Shown: positions 26,956-36,180, numbered from the stretch's first letter. The stretch is 64,000 bases of DNA from Hydrogenovibrio sp965140365 (GCA_965140365.1 OZ223196.1), one strand, 5' to 3'. Notes: generated from the letters alone by a model not told the origin. Numbers and translations: made by a program.

Positions 26956-28128
26956 ATGACTCGTAGTTGGCAGGATATCCTGACAGGCACCATCGAAACG
27001 CGCCATTGGTTGCATCGCAACCCGGAGTTGACCTGGGAGGAAGAAAATACCGCTCGCTTCATTCGAGAACGTCTCTCGACCTTAAAGATTCCTTGGCGTG
27101 TTTGCGCCACCCACGGCACGGTCGCCACCTTGGCAAGTCAGGCGGATGGCCCGCACCGCGCTTTCCGTGCCGATATGGACGCTCTGCCCATTGAAGAGGC
27201 ATCGGGCGTGGAATATGTTTCCTGTCAAACCGGCAAAATGCACGCCTGCGGCCACGACGGCCACACCGCGGCGCTCCTGGCGTGCGCGGAATGGTTCAAG
27301 CAACATGAAACGTCTTTGTCCGGCCCGATCTCGCTGGTGTTTCAACCGGCGGAAGAGGGCGGGCACGGCGCCAAAAAAATGATTGAAGACGGTGCCTTGG
27401 ACGGGGTGGATGAAATTTTCGGCTGGCATAACTGGCCGGCCATCGAATTTGGCCAGGCCTGCTGTCCGGACGGCGCCGTGATGTCCGGTAACGGCACCTT
27501 TGAAATCCATTTGAAAGGCCGTGGCGGACACGCCTCGCAACCCGAAGCGGCACGAGACCCGGTACTCGCCGCCGCCGCCGTGACCTTGAATTTGCAACAA
27601 ATTGTCAGCCGTCGCTTGCCGCCACAAGCCGATGCCGTGGTCAGCGTCACGTCCATTGACGCCATCAGTAACGTCACCGTGATTCCGGAAAAGGTCACTC
27701 TAGCGGGCAGTATCCGCTTGTCCAGCCCGCAATGGCGGCAACCGATTAATCAAGCGATTCGGGAAATCGCCGAGCAGACCGCCGCGAGCTACGGTGTTGT
27801 CGCCGACGTGACAACCCGACCACGCTATGAAGCCACCCTGAATCATACCGCGCAAGCCCGTGCGGTGCGTCAAGCGCTTGAAAGCGAATTGGGTACGGAT
27901 TACCCAGCCCAAAACATACTGATGCCGCTCATGGCATCGGAAGACTTTAGCTATTACCTGAATGAAATTCCAGGGGCGTTTGCCTTGATTGGTATGGCCG
28001 AAGGGGCGGAAGACACGCGGCGTTTTAATCAGCCATGTCACAGCCCCAAATATGTGTTTAATGACCGTGTTTTGGAAACGGTCGTTAAAGTGTTCAGTCG
28101 TTTGGCGGGCGTTCCCGTCCCCGGTTAA
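26956..28128 (+). CDS. doeB2: M20-family amidohydrolase, probable N2-acetyl-diaminobutanoate deacetylase
   Basis: Translation most likely starts at ATG 26956, four nt after AGGAGC, giving 390 residues; an in-frame TTG at 26911 has no ribosome site. Metal-binding motifs of M20D peptidases are clear: GKMHACGHDGHTAALLA, FQPAEEGGHGAKKMI and the lid sequence GRGGHASQPEAARDPVLAAA. M20D enzymes hydrolyse N-acyl amino acids. Being first in an operon with an EctB-like aminotransferase, an ectoine hydrolase and an aldehyde dehydrogenase, it most likely deacetylates N2-acetyl-2,4-diaminobutanoate. The symbol depends on that context. Confidence 0.8.
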   Translation: MTRSWQDILTGTIETRHWLHRNPELTWEEENTARFIRERLSTLKIPWRVCATHGTVATLASQADGPHRAFRADMDALPIEEASGVEYVSCQTGKMHACGHDGHTAALLACAEWFKQHETSLSGPISLVFQPAEEGGHGAKKMIEDGALDGVDEIFGWHNWPAIEFGQACCPDGAVMSGNGTFEIHLKGRGGHASQPEAARDPVLAAAAVTLNLQQIVSRRLPPQADAVVSVTSIDAISNVTVIPEKVTLAGSIRLSSPQWRQPINQAIREIAEQTAASYGVVADVTTRPRYEATLNHTAQARAVRQALESELGTDYPAQNILMPLMASEDFSYYLNEIPGAFALIGMAEGAEDTRRFNQPCHSPKYVFNDRVLETVVKVFSRLAGVPVPG

Positions 28129-28209
28129 GGCCGGAAGTGTTTTGAGGCCTTGTGCGGATCAGAAACATGGATTTGCGCAAAGACCTCTTGGTTATTGAAG
28201 GAGAGAAAG

Positions 28210-29463
28210 ATGGATTGGTTTGAACGTTATGAATCGGATATTCGTGCCTATGCTCGCGCCTATCCCGCCGTGTTCGTCAAGGCGGAAAATGCTATCCAGA
28301 CGGATGAAAACGGCAAGGGATACATTGATTTTTATGCCGGGGCGGGGGTACTGAATTTTGGACATAATCATCCGAAACTCAAAGCGGCCATTTTGAAGTA
28401 CATCGAATCGGATGGCGTGTTGCACAGCTTGGACATGATGACCGCCGCCAAGCGGGAATTCATTCAAGGCTTTGTGGAAACCATTCTGCAACCGCGCGGT
28501 ATGGATTACAAACTGCAGTTCATGGGGCCGACCGGCACCAATGCGGTGGAAGCAGCGCTCAAGCTGGCACGTAAAGTGACAGGGCGCAGCCAAGTGGTGG
28601 CTTTCACGCAGGGGTTCCACGGTATGACATTGGGCGCGCTGGCCTGCACGGCCAATGAAGTGTTCCGCAATGTCTCCGGCGTGTCTCTGGATAATGTGAT
28701 GCACTGGCCGTTTGAAAACCATGAAGGGGGCGGGCTCGACAGTTTGGAAACGCTGGCCGCCATGTATCGCAATACTTCCAGCGGGTTGGATAAACCGGCG
28801 GCCTTTATCGTTGAACCGATTCAGGCGGAAGGCGGTGTCAATGTCGCCAGTGAAGAATGGCTGCAAGGCTTGCAGGCGCTGGCGAAAGAAACCGGCGCTT
28901 TATTGATCCTCGATGACATTCAAGCCGGCTGTGGCCGGACCGGGCAGTATTTCAGCTTCGAAGGCATGGGGTTGGAGCCGGACATTGTCACGCTTGCCAA
29001 GGGCATTGGCGGCTTGGGCACGCCGATGGCCATGAACCTGGTGAAGCCGGAGCATGATAAACACTGGAAGCCCGGTGAGCATACCGGCACCTTCCGTGGA
29101 CAGAATTTGTCCTTTGTCGCCGGGCGTGAAGCCTTGCGCTTTTTTGAAGACGATGCGTTGATGTCGCAAACTCGGGAAAAGGGTGAGGTCATGCGTCGTG
29201 CGCTGGAATCGATTGCGGCGAAGTACACGCATTTCAGCGTGCGCGGCAAAGGTATGATGCAGGCGTTGGACGTTCAGAATGGGGCTTTGGCGAAAGCCAT
29301 TGCGCAGGATTGTTTTGAGCACGGTATGTTATTCGGTCCCTGTGGTGTCGGGGGCCAGGTATTAAAAATGATTCCACCTTTGACCATTCCAACGGAGGAG
29401 CTGGACGCGGGACTGGACATCTTGACTCAGGCGGTTGACCGCCAAGTGGAGGCGATGCAATGA
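28210..29463 (+). CDS. doeD: Class III aminotransferase, probable diaminobutanoate transaminase of ectoine breakdown
   Basis: Start ATG 28210 follows GAAGGAGAG at good spacing; 417 residues. PLP-binding signatures are LLILDDIQAGCGRTGQYFSFE and DIVTLAKGIGGLGTPMAM with the Schiff-base Lys in LAKGIGG. It resembles EctB throughout (FGHNHPKLKAAILKY, QFMGPTGTNAVEAALKLARK). In catabolism it would turn 2,4-diaminobutanoate into aspartate semialdehyde. No ectA or ectC flanks it, which argues against a biosynthetic ectABC operon. Its stop overlaps the next start by 4 nt. Confidence 0.82.
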   Translation: MDWFERYESDIRAYARAYPAVFVKAENAIQTDENGKGYIDFYAGAGVLNFGHNHPKLKAAILKYIESDGVLHSLDMMTAAKREFIQGFVETILQPRGMDYKLQFMGPTGTNAVEAALKLARKVTGRSQVVAFTQGFHGMTLGALACTANEVFRNVSGVSLDNVMHWPFENHEGGGLDSLETLAAMYRNTSSGLDKPAAFIVEPIQAEGGVNVASEEWLQGLQALAKETGALLILDDIQAGCGRTGQYFSFEGMGLEPDIVTLAKGIGGLGTPMAMNLVKPEHDKHWKPGEHTGTFRGQNLSFVAGREALRFFEDDALMSQTREKGEVMRRALESIAAKYTHFSVRGKGMMQALDVQNGALAKAIAQDCFEHGMLFGPCGVGGQVLKMIPPLTIPTEELDAGLDILTQAVDRQVEAMQ

Positions 29464-30734
29464 GAGAACGCGATGACATGACTTTTCCTTTTTCGGAGTA
29501 CGAGCGCCGGATTCATGAATTGAGACAGCGGATGGAAAAACGCCTGCTGGATGCGGTGATTATTTCCGATCCTGAAAATCTGATGTATTTGACCGATTAC
29601 CAAACCACCGGTTATTCCTTTTTCCAAGCGCTGGTGGTGCCGTTGGAATCGGAACCCTTTATGGTGACACGTAAATTGGAGGAATCCAACGTCATCGCAC
29701 GGACTTGGGTGGAAATTACCCGACCCTATCCCGACACCGGCGATGCGATTCAGATGCTGATTTCGGCCTTGGTTGAATTCGGGTTGGCGGGCAAATCCAT
29801 CGGTTACGAACGAAATTCCTATTTCTTCCCCGCCTATCATCAGGATACCTTTCACACCACCTTTACCAAAAGTCGCTTAATGGACTGTTTTGGTATTGTC
29901 GAGCAAGGACGGGTGTGCAAATCCAGTTATGAACTGGATGTGATGCGCAAAGCCGCCTTAGCCACTAAAGCCGGGATGCAAGCCGGAATTGAGGCCTGTG
30001 CGCCGGGTGTGACCGAAAACGAAATCGGCGCGGCCATCAGCCAAGGCATGTTTGCGGCGGGGGGGGAGATTCCGGCGGTCATGCCATACGTCACTTCCGG
30101 GCCGCGGACCATGATTGGTCATGCCTCCTGGGAAGGGCGCGAAGTTCAACCGGGCGAACACGTCTTTATGGAAGTGGCCGGTTCTTACCGACGCTATCAC
30201 ACGGCCATGATGCGCACCGTGATGTGCGGCGATTTGCCGGACAGCATGTATAAGGCGCAGGAAATTATGAAAACGGCCTTGTTGCACACCCGCAAAATGC
30301 TGCGGCCCGGTATGACGGTGTCGGATGTGGATAACATGATTCGAAATATTATTTCCGACAACGAGATCGGTGCCAAGTTGATTACCCGTTCCGGTTACTC
30401 CATCGGCATCGCTTTCCCGCCGAGTTGGGATGAAGGCTATATTCTCAGCCTGTTCCAGGGTGACAGTTCGGTGCTGGAGCCGGGCATGACGTTCCACGTC
30501 ATTCCATGGATGTGGGGCATCGACGGCGATAAAACCTGCGGGATTTCCGATACCTTCTACATTACCGAAGACGGCTGCGGGTCTTTCTTTGACGACGTGC
30601 CGCAAGATTTCACCGTTAAACCGGACCAGGGCAAAGTGCAGGCCGCCAATGAAAAGATTCCGGCGCCGCCCGCACCCGTCGGCGGTAAGAAAGATAAAAA
30701 AGTCAAAAAACACAAAGCGTCCGGAGACAGCTAA
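29460..30734 (+). CDS. doeA: M24-family ectoine hydrolase
   Basis: The protein has 424 residues, starting within the stop of the previous gene (ATGA overlap) after a GGAGG. It has the creatinase/prolidase fold: N-terminal domain (RRIHELRQRMEKRLLDAVIISDPENLMYLTDYQTTGYSFFQAL) and pita-bread C-domain (GHASWEGREVQPGEHVFMEVAGSYRRYHTAMMRTV). DoeA/EutD opens the ectoine ring to N-acetyl-diaminobutanoate. The metal ligands of true aminopeptidases are partly replaced, as in this subgroup. The C-terminal 35 residues are lysine-rich (GGKKDKKVKKHK), an unusual tail. Confidence 0.85.
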   Translation: MRERDDMTFPFSEYERRIHELRQRMEKRLLDAVIISDPENLMYLTDYQTTGYSFFQALVVPLESEPFMVTRKLEESNVIARTWVEITRPYPDTGDAIQMLISALVEFGLAGKSIGYERNSYFFPAYHQDTFHTTFTKSRLMDCFGIVEQGRVCKSSYELDVMRKAALATKAGMQAGIEACAPGVTENEIGAAISQGMFAAGGEIPAVMPYVTSGPRTMIGHASWEGREVQPGEHVFMEVAGSYRRYHTAMMRTVMCGDLPDSMYKAQEIMKTALLHTRKMLRPGMTVSDVDNMIRNIISDNEIGAKLITRSGYSIGIAFPPSWDEGYILSLFQGDSSVLEPGMTFHVIPWMWGIDGDKTCGISDTFYITEDGCGSFFDDVPQDFTVKPDQGKVQAANEKIPAPPAPVGGKKDKKVKKHKASGDS

Positions 30735-30745
30735 GGAGAAGGATT

Positions 30746-32119
30746 ATGTTTACTGCAACCAACCCGACGACGGGCGAAGTGATTCATCAATACCCAACAC
30801 ACACTTCGGAAGCGGTTTCGACGGCCATTGAAGATGCCCAAGCGGCTTTCCAGGCCTGGCGAAAAACCCCTTTTGCCGAACGCGCGGCCTTGCTGAATAA
30901 AGTGGCCGATTTAATGGCCGAAGACGAAGAACGCCTGGCGCGTTTGATGACCGTGGAAATGGGCAAGCCGATTCGCGAAGCCTACGGCGAAGTGCAAAAA
31001 GCCGCTTGGTGTGCGCGTCATTATGCCGAGCAGGCCGAAGGCTATCTCGCGCCTCAAGAGCTGGCGTCGGATGCCAGCTTGAGTTATGTGCAACACTTAC
31101 CATTGGGGCCTTTGTTGGGGATTTTGCCGTGGAACGCGCCCTTTTGGTTGGCGTTTCGTTTTTGTGCTCCGGCCTTGATGGCGGGCAACACCTGTTTGAT
31201 GAAACACGATTCGCATGTCCCGGCCTGCGCCGAGGCCATCGGCGAACTGTTCGTCAAGGCGGGCGCGCCGAAAGGGCTGATGCAAAACTTACGATTGCAC
31301 AACGATCAGGTGGCGCAGGTGATTACCCATCCGGCGGTGCAGGCGGTGTCTTTGACCGGGTCCAGTTTTGCCGGCAGTCAGGTCGCGTCTTTGGCCGCCC
31401 AACACATCAAACCGGCGGTGCTGGAGCTGGGTGGTTCCGACCCGAGTCTGGTGCTGGCGGACGCCGATATTGAAAAAGCCGCGGAAGTGTTGGCGCTGTC
31501 ACGCATTATCAATGCCGGACAATCCTGCATCGCCGCCAAACGAATCATCGTCGAAGCGCCGGTCTATGAAGCGTTTATCGACGCCTTTCATCAGCATCTC
31601 GCCAAATTGAAAATGGGCGACCCGGCCGACGAAAGCACGCAGGTGGGGCCGATTGCACGGGAAGATTTGCGAGAAGGCTTGCATCGTCAAGTCACCACCA
31701 CCGTCGAACAGGGCGGGCGCTGTTTATTGGGCGGCGAAATGCCGGTAGGAAAGGGCTTTTTCTACCCGGTGACTTTATTGGTGGATGTGACGCCGGAAAT
31801 GCAGGCGTCCTGTGAAGAAACCTTCGGACCGATTGCGGTGGTAATGAAAGCGGAATCGGAAGCCGACGCGATGCGGATCGCCAACGACACCCAATATGGC
31901 TTGGCGGCGTCGATTTGGACGGCGGATGCCGCGAAAGCGCAACGCATGGCCTCGGACATCGAGGCCGGGCAAGTGGCAATCAACGGCATTGTGAAAACCG
32001 ATCCGCGTTTGCCGAGCGGCGGCATCAAGCGTTCCGGTTACGGGCGCGAGCTGGGGCCGCATGGCATTTTGGAATTCGTCAATGTGCAGCAGGTTTGGGT
32101 GGGGCCAGCCAAAACCTAA
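30746..32119 (+). CDS. doeC: NAD(P)-dependent aldehyde dehydrogenase, probable aspartate-semialdehyde oxidase of ectoine breakdown
   Basis: The protein has 457 residues after AAGGAGAAGG. Key motifs are LPWNAPFWLAFRF, the Rossmann loop TGSSFAGSQV, catalytic Glu in LELGGSDPSLVL and catalytic Cys in NAGQSCIAAKR. It is closest by eye to succinate-semialdehyde dehydrogenases (GabD/Sad-like). As last gene of the operon it should oxidise aspartate semialdehyde to aspartate. A CCAGGCCTGG copy lies in the gene at 30850-30859. Confidence 0.82.
   Translation: MFTATNPTTGEVIHQYPTHTSEAVSTAIEDAQAAFQAWRKTPFAERAALLNKVADLMAEDEERLARLMTVEMGKPIREAYGEVQKAAWCARHYAEQAEGYLAPQELASDASLSYVQHLPLGPLLGILPWNAPFWLAFRFCAPALMAGNTCLMKHDSHVPACAEAIGELFVKAGAPKGLMQNLRLHNDQVAQVITHPAVQAVSLTGSSFAGSQVASLAAQHIKPAVLELGGSDPSLVLADADIEKAAEVLALSRIINAGQSCIAAKRIIVEAPVYEAFIDAFHQHLAKLKMGDPADESTQVGPIAREDLREGLHRQVTTTVEQGGRCLLGGEMPVGKGFFYPVTLLVDVTPEMQASCEETFGPIAVVMKAESEADAMRIANDTQYGLAASIWTADAAKAQRMASDIEAGQVAINGIVKTDPRLPSGGIKRSGYGRELGPHGILEFVNVQQVWVGPAKT
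30850..30859. repeat. CCAGGCCTGG copy inside the aldehyde dehydrogenase gene
   Basis: Flanks are GCTTT and CGAAAAACC; one A-rich flank is kept. Confidence 0.75.
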
Positions 32120-32140
32120 AAGGGGCGGATATATTGCGCC

Positions 32141-33340
32141 TTAAAGTTGATGTTTTTCAAACAGCTTTGGCGCTGTTCGATTCACTAAGGCGGCAAACCC
32201 TTGCATCAGACGACGTCGTTTGTTGGGAAGGTGTTCAACGTAAAAGGCGGTGTATTCGATGTGCGGCTGGCCACCGCGCATGCGTTTGAATTGCGCCGCG
32301 CCGGAACTGAGGTTCATCATTTTGCCACTTTCGTAGGTGTGTTTTAACAGCACCGCCATCAACAAACGATACAAGCCGAGCGACTTCGGTAAACGGGTGT
32401 CGTAGCCGAGAATCGGCGTGGTGATAATGTCGCGTTGCGTGAACAATCCGATGGCGGCCACCACTTTCCCGGTGGAATCGCGAAACGTGTGAAAATCCAC
32501 CAGGCCTGACTTGTGCAGATGGTAAAGAAAGTCGGCACTGAACTGCGGGTTGTGCATCGAATGCTTGTCGATGAACAGTTGGGTGAAAATCCGTTCGACG
32601 TCAGCAAAATCCTCGTATTCCAGTTCGGAGGCCGGTGCGTATTGCAAGATGGTTTTGCGCAACAGGCGTTGGTCGTTTTTGCAATTGTTGCGCTTCCACC
32701 AGTCGGTGTTTTCGTTGTCGAACAGATACACCTGTCGAGCTGGAATCAATAACCAGCCTTGGGCTTGCAAACGAGCCATCATATCGCCGTCGGTGCGGGC
32801 GTTCAGCGAGCGCAGGCTTATGCTGTGGTCGGGGTAGCGTTGGGTCAGGTCGGCGACCAGCGTTTGCAAGGTGGCGGTCGACCAATCGGGCACCAGATTG
32901 GTGGACACCAGCCAGTTATTCAACGACACCGTTTGGTTGATTCTGGCCTGTTTCAGTGCCAGGCTGCCCAATCCGATGGCACCTTTCAGAACCGTTTCCA
33001 GAAACACATTATTCAGTAAACCCAGTTCATCCCGCGCATAGGAAATGTAAGCGGTGTAGGGCGAGCAGACGTAGCTGTTGTCGTATTCTGCTTGGTTGAC
33101 GGTGACGGGCACCCAATCATCTTCAATCTGTTCCAGCATCAAGCGGGTGGTGACGTTGCGAATCGCTTGATGCACGCCTCCGGCGGCTTGTACCGCTTCG
33201 AGGTAACGATGCGCCGCCGATACGGGGTGGTTAAGGTGTCTGGAAGGGGTCTGTATTGGGTGACTTGATGGTTCGGTTGAGCGATCAGCCGCGTTTTGTC
33301 CGGTAATGAAATCTGTGGGGTATGTCAGGCGATAGGTCAA
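32141..33340 (-). CDS. GNAT-fold acyltransferase (FemAB/BioF2-like), partner of the BtaA-like gene
   Basis: The protein has 399 residues. The C-terminal 250 residues have the layout of a GNAT/FemAB transferase: DWWKRNNCKNDQRLLRKTI, FTQLFIDKHSMHNPQFSADFLYHLHKSGLVDFHTFRD, GKVVAAIGLF and a late MNLSSGAAQFKRMRGGQP segment. The N-terminal 100 residues are not recognised. The gene follows the BtaA-like gene by 23 nt on the same strand, so the pair probably acts together. BtaA makes an aminocarboxypropyl lipid head group; an acyl or aminoacyl transfer to that amino group is a reasonable guess but not shown. Confidence 0.6.
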   Translation of the reverse strand: MTYRLTYPTDFITGQNAADRSTEPSSHPIQTPSRHLNHPVSAAHRYLEAVQAAGGVHQAIRNVTTRLMLEQIEDDWVPVTVNQAEYDNSYVCSPYTAYISYARDELGLLNNVFLETVLKGAIGLGSLALKQARINQTVSLNNWLVSTNLVPDWSTATLQTLVADLTQRYPDHSISLRSLNARTDGDMMARLQAQGWLLIPARQVYLFDNENTDWWKRNNCKNDQRLLRKTILQYAPASELEYEDFADVERIFTQLFIDKHSMHNPQFSADFLYHLHKSGLVDFHTFRDSTGKVVAAIGLFTQRDIITTPILGYDTRLPKSLGLYRLLMAVLLKHTYESGKMMNLSSGAAQFKRMRGGQPHIEYTAFYVEHLPNKRRRLMQGFAALVNRTAPKLFEKHQL

Positions 33341-33363
33341 GGCATCCGTTCCTTATGGAGTCA

Positions 33364-34620
33364 TTATTCGGCGTGGCGACTGTAAACATGCACCCCGCCG
33401 TAGATGGCGGAACGATCCTGGCGTGTCCAGTTTCGGTTGGCATCGTCGTCCGTCTGCCAAGTAGCCAAAACACTTTCCGGCAACTTATCTTCCAACGGAG
33501 AGGTTTCGCCAGCGGTGCGGAACACCACTTTGGCACCCGGCATGGCGGTGCGATTCACCTCATTCCAGAGTTCCGCCAGTTGGGTTTCGTTCATCCAATC
33601 CTGTGCATCCAGGAACAGGTAAGCGTTCAAACTGTTGGCGGGCATGGCTTTCAGGCGTTCGGTCATGGATTGGTGATGCACCTGAATGCGGTCGATGTTC
33701 TGCTTTAAGGCGTTGAAATAGGTTTGCTTAAGATAGCGTGGCACCGCCTGACGGTGTTTGATGTCGTATTCGCGATTGAAGGCCTGCCAGGCGAAATAGT
33801 TGTCTTCCAACGGGAAATCGCAAGCCAGTCGTCGGGCGCGTTCTTTCAGCAGGTCGTGCATGCCGTGCTGCGCCTGTTTGGATTCCTTGTCCATTTCGTC
33901 GAACTGCGCCGGGGGAATGCCCAAGCTGTACATGACCACGGCACGGTTGCAGAGAAATTTCATCAAACGGGTGTCGAACACCGGTGCGACGTGCTCGTCG
34001 AACAAGCGTTGCTGTTCCTCGGGCGTGCGGGCCAGCATGACCTGACGGATGTTGTAACCGAGACGTTTGCTGACCCAGTGAATCGACCCGATAAAGCGCC
34101 CCAGCAACCCGTGACGGTAAAAGCCGTCGGTGAAGTATTCAATGCGGCGCGGTCCCCAGAAAGTTTCGCGGCTTTCCCAGTAATCAATGGTTTTGTCGTC
34201 GAGATGCGGCTTGATGTGGATTTCATAGGCATCCAGGTTTTTAGTGCGGTCGGCGCGGCCGAAAAAATCGAAAAAGGATTCGTGGTCCGGCAGGTGTTTC
34301 AGGGCGGCTTTTTTCAGTTTGATGAGGGCGATGTGCGCTTCGTTCAAATCCACCACCGTAATGGCGTTGGGTTCCACCGTCAGGTAATTTAAGGCATTGC
34401 AACCACCGGACGAAATGGTGAATATGCGAGAATTTTGGTCCAGTTCCAGTGCGCGAATATCGACTTCCGGGTCTTCCCAGATTTGCGGATACACCAAGCG
34501 GTCGAACCATTTGGTGAACAGGCGGTCGAGAAAGCCTTTGCGGGTGAACAGGTGGGTGTTGTTGACGGCGGAGTTGAGTAAATCTTTGGTGGCCGGTTGA
34601 GTGGTCGCAGGTGTGGTCAT
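33364..34620 (-). CDS. BtaA-like (DUF3419) SAM-dependent 3-amino-3-carboxypropyl transferase
   Basis: The protein has 418 residues. Family landmarks are LVYPQIWEDPEVDIRAL, ISSGGCNALNYL (SAM site), TVVDLNEAHIALIKLKKAAL, the middle VMYSLGIPPAQFDEM and the end LDAQDWMNETQLAELWNEVNRTAMPGAKVVFRTA. BtaA moves the aminocarboxypropyl group of SAM to diacylglycerol in betaine-lipid synthesis. The usual next gene, the N-methyltransferase btaB, is missing here; a GNAT-fold gene takes its place. Whether the product is a betaine lipid is therefore open. Confidence 0.82.
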   Translation of the reverse strand: MTTPATTQPATKDLLNSAVNNTHLFTRKGFLDRLFTKWFDRLVYPQIWEDPEVDIRALELDQNSRIFTISSGGCNALNYLTVEPNAITVVDLNEAHIALIKLKKAALKHLPDHESFFDFFGRADRTKNLDAYEIHIKPHLDDKTIDYWESRETFWGPRRIEYFTDGFYRHGLLGRFIGSIHWVSKRLGYNIRQVMLARTPEEQQRLFDEHVAPVFDTRLMKFLCNRAVVMYSLGIPPAQFDEMDKESKQAQHGMHDLLKERARRLACDFPLEDNYFAWQAFNREYDIKHRQAVPRYLKQTYFNALKQNIDRIQVHHQSMTERLKAMPANSLNAYLFLDAQDWMNETQLAELWNEVNRTAMPGAKVVFRTAGETSPLEDKLPESVLATWQTDDDANRNWTRQDRSAIYGGVHVYSRHAE

Positions 34621-34756
34621 GGTCTCGTGTGCTCATTTTTTGAATATTTCGGCTATGCTAGCCTGAAAAAATGACGCTTGAGTGACCGTAATGTAAAACT
34701 TATTTGATGAAAATATGACCGATTTTCAAATGGTTTTAATCCGTTGTCGGTGTTTT

Positions 34757-34782
34757 AAAAATGCCCAGGCCTGGCCGTTTTT
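34757..34782. repeat. CCAGGCCTGG repeat in the btaA-like/MBL divergent region
   Basis: The core lies at 34765-34774 with an A tract on the left and GGCCGTTTTT-type flank on the right; arms are imperfect (ATGC against GCCG). It lies between divergent genes, 140 nt from either start, so it cannot be a gene-end terminator. Confidence 0.75.
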
Positions 34783-34912
34783 CAAGGTTCTGGATGGTAA
34801 GGTAACTCCTATTTTATTGCATAGTGTGGCGGAACCGCTTTGTTAAAATTTCATTCAACGGAGCATTAGAATCCGCTTGAATAAAACGAACTTAAGGAGT
34901 CGTTGACATTTT

Positions 34913-36019
34913 ATGAAACGCAAACCTTCCCTCTGGCTGACGGCCGCCTTGTCGATGGCCGCATCAACCGCTTTCGCGTCAGACGCGCAGGACGCATACA
35001 GCGCCAGTTTTGAAACCTACGCCAAAGAAGTGCAAGCCTTGCAAGGCGATCATTCGGCCGATAACGCCATTCAAGCTTACGCTCAAGAAGTGGCCAAAGT
35101 TGAAAAGCAGGCCGGTTACATCGGCGATGAATTGCCGATTCCCAAAGCCACCAAAGTCATGGACGGTGTCTACACGGTGGTGGGCAGCTTTATTTGGGGT
35201 ACTCCGACCAATTTCGGATTGAACAATAACCTCAGCGCAATCATCTTCCCGGATGGTGTTTTTGTGTATAACGCCGGGCCGAACGAGGCTGTGGCTTACA
35301 GCTTTCATCAGCAAATTAAACGGCTGACCGATAAGCCGGTGAAATGGCTTGCGGTGGAAAATGACCAAGGTCATGCCTATTTGGGTGCCAGTTATTGGTG
35401 GGGTGTGGGCGTGAAAAACCTCTACTCGGAAAAAACCGCCAATGAACGGTGGCACGGTAAATTTTCTGGCAATAAAGAACGCTATGCCGCTGGGCGTGGG
35501 CGAGCCATTACCGAGCCGGCTTACGATGTCACCGAACATTTCACCACTTTTGAAGGCCAAAAAATCGTGGATGTCGGTGGCGGTGAAACCGTGGAATTGA
35601 TTAATTTCGGTGGTGGTCATACGCCGAGCATGACGGGGATGTATGTGCCGTCGAAAAATCTGCTGTTTACGGGTGACCTCGGCTTCAACGAGCGCCTGCC
35701 GGGACTGCTGCACGACAGTCATTACAAAGACTGGATGGAATCGTTCGATAAGATGGTGTCGATGGTGCCGGACGATGTGGTGGTGGTGCCCGGTCACGGA
35801 ACGCCGACTGACCTGGCGACGTTAAAACGCCAAACCTACGATTACTTTGCGTATCTGGAAGAACAGGTGCGTGCCATTGTCGACGCAGGCGGTTCTCTGG
35901 AAGAGGTGGATGCCATCGACCAATCGCAATATCAGGATCGCCCGGTCTTCGAACAGTTGGCCAAGCCCAATGCCCGTCATATGTATGAAGAGATGATATT
36001 GGAAAAATCGAAAAACTGA
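34913..36019 (+). CDS. Secreted metallo-beta-lactamase-fold protein with an altered metal motif
   Basis: The protein has 368 residues with a signal peptide (LTAALSMAASTAFAS). The MBL fold is recognisable: VYTVVGSFIWGTPTNFGLNNNLSAII, GGGHTPSMTGM, LLFTGDLGF and VVPGHGTPTDLATLKR. The usual HxHxDH motif, however, reads ENDQGH in AVENDQGHAYLGASYW, so three of four expected ligands are replaced, while later His/Asp ligands remain. The overall architecture resembles SoxH-like quinoprotein-relay hydrolases. It may bind a different metal set or have lost hydrolysis. It is a single gene followed by a palindrome terminator. Confidence 0.78.
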   Translation: MKRKPSLWLTAALSMAASTAFASDAQDAYSASFETYAKEVQALQGDHSADNAIQAYAQEVAKVEKQAGYIGDELPIPKATKVMDGVYTVVGSFIWGTPTNFGLNNNLSAIIFPDGVFVYNAGPNEAVAYSFHQQIKRLTDKPVKWLAVENDQGHAYLGASYWWGVGVKNLYSEKTANERWHGKFSGNKERYAAGRGRAITEPAYDVTEHFTTFEGQKIVDVGGGETVELINFGGGHTPSMTGMYVPSKNLLFTGDLGFNERLPGLLHDSHYKDWMESFDKMVSMVPDDVVVVPGHGTPTDLATLKRQTYDYFAYLEEQVRAIVDAGGSLEEVDAIDQSQYQDRPVFEQLAKPNARHMYEEMILEKSKN

Positions 36020-36048
36020 ATCGGTTTTCCGGTTTAAAAAAAACACTC

Positions 36049-36072
36049 AAAACCGCCAGGCCTGGCGGTTTT
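36049..36072. terminator. CCAGGCCTGG-type perfect palindrome acting as a terminator
   Basis: A perfect 24-bp palindrome (AAAACCG + core + CGGTTTT) lies 30 nt after the MBL-fold gene. It is the same sequence as at 23867-23890. Confidence 0.8.
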
Positions 36073-36180
36073 TGCGTTTTCAGGGCGCAAAAATTGATGT
36101 CGGATAAGTTTTCCGCTTTCCGTGCTTTACCTATGGACGAAAATCCTTAGCATGACACCAAACCCCCTGAGGAGGCGAAG

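Noticed and set aside
28210..29463. Reading the aminotransferase as EctB of an ectoine biosynthesis operon
   Set aside because: ectA and ectC are not adjacent, while three breakdown-type genes are, so catabolism explains the operon better.
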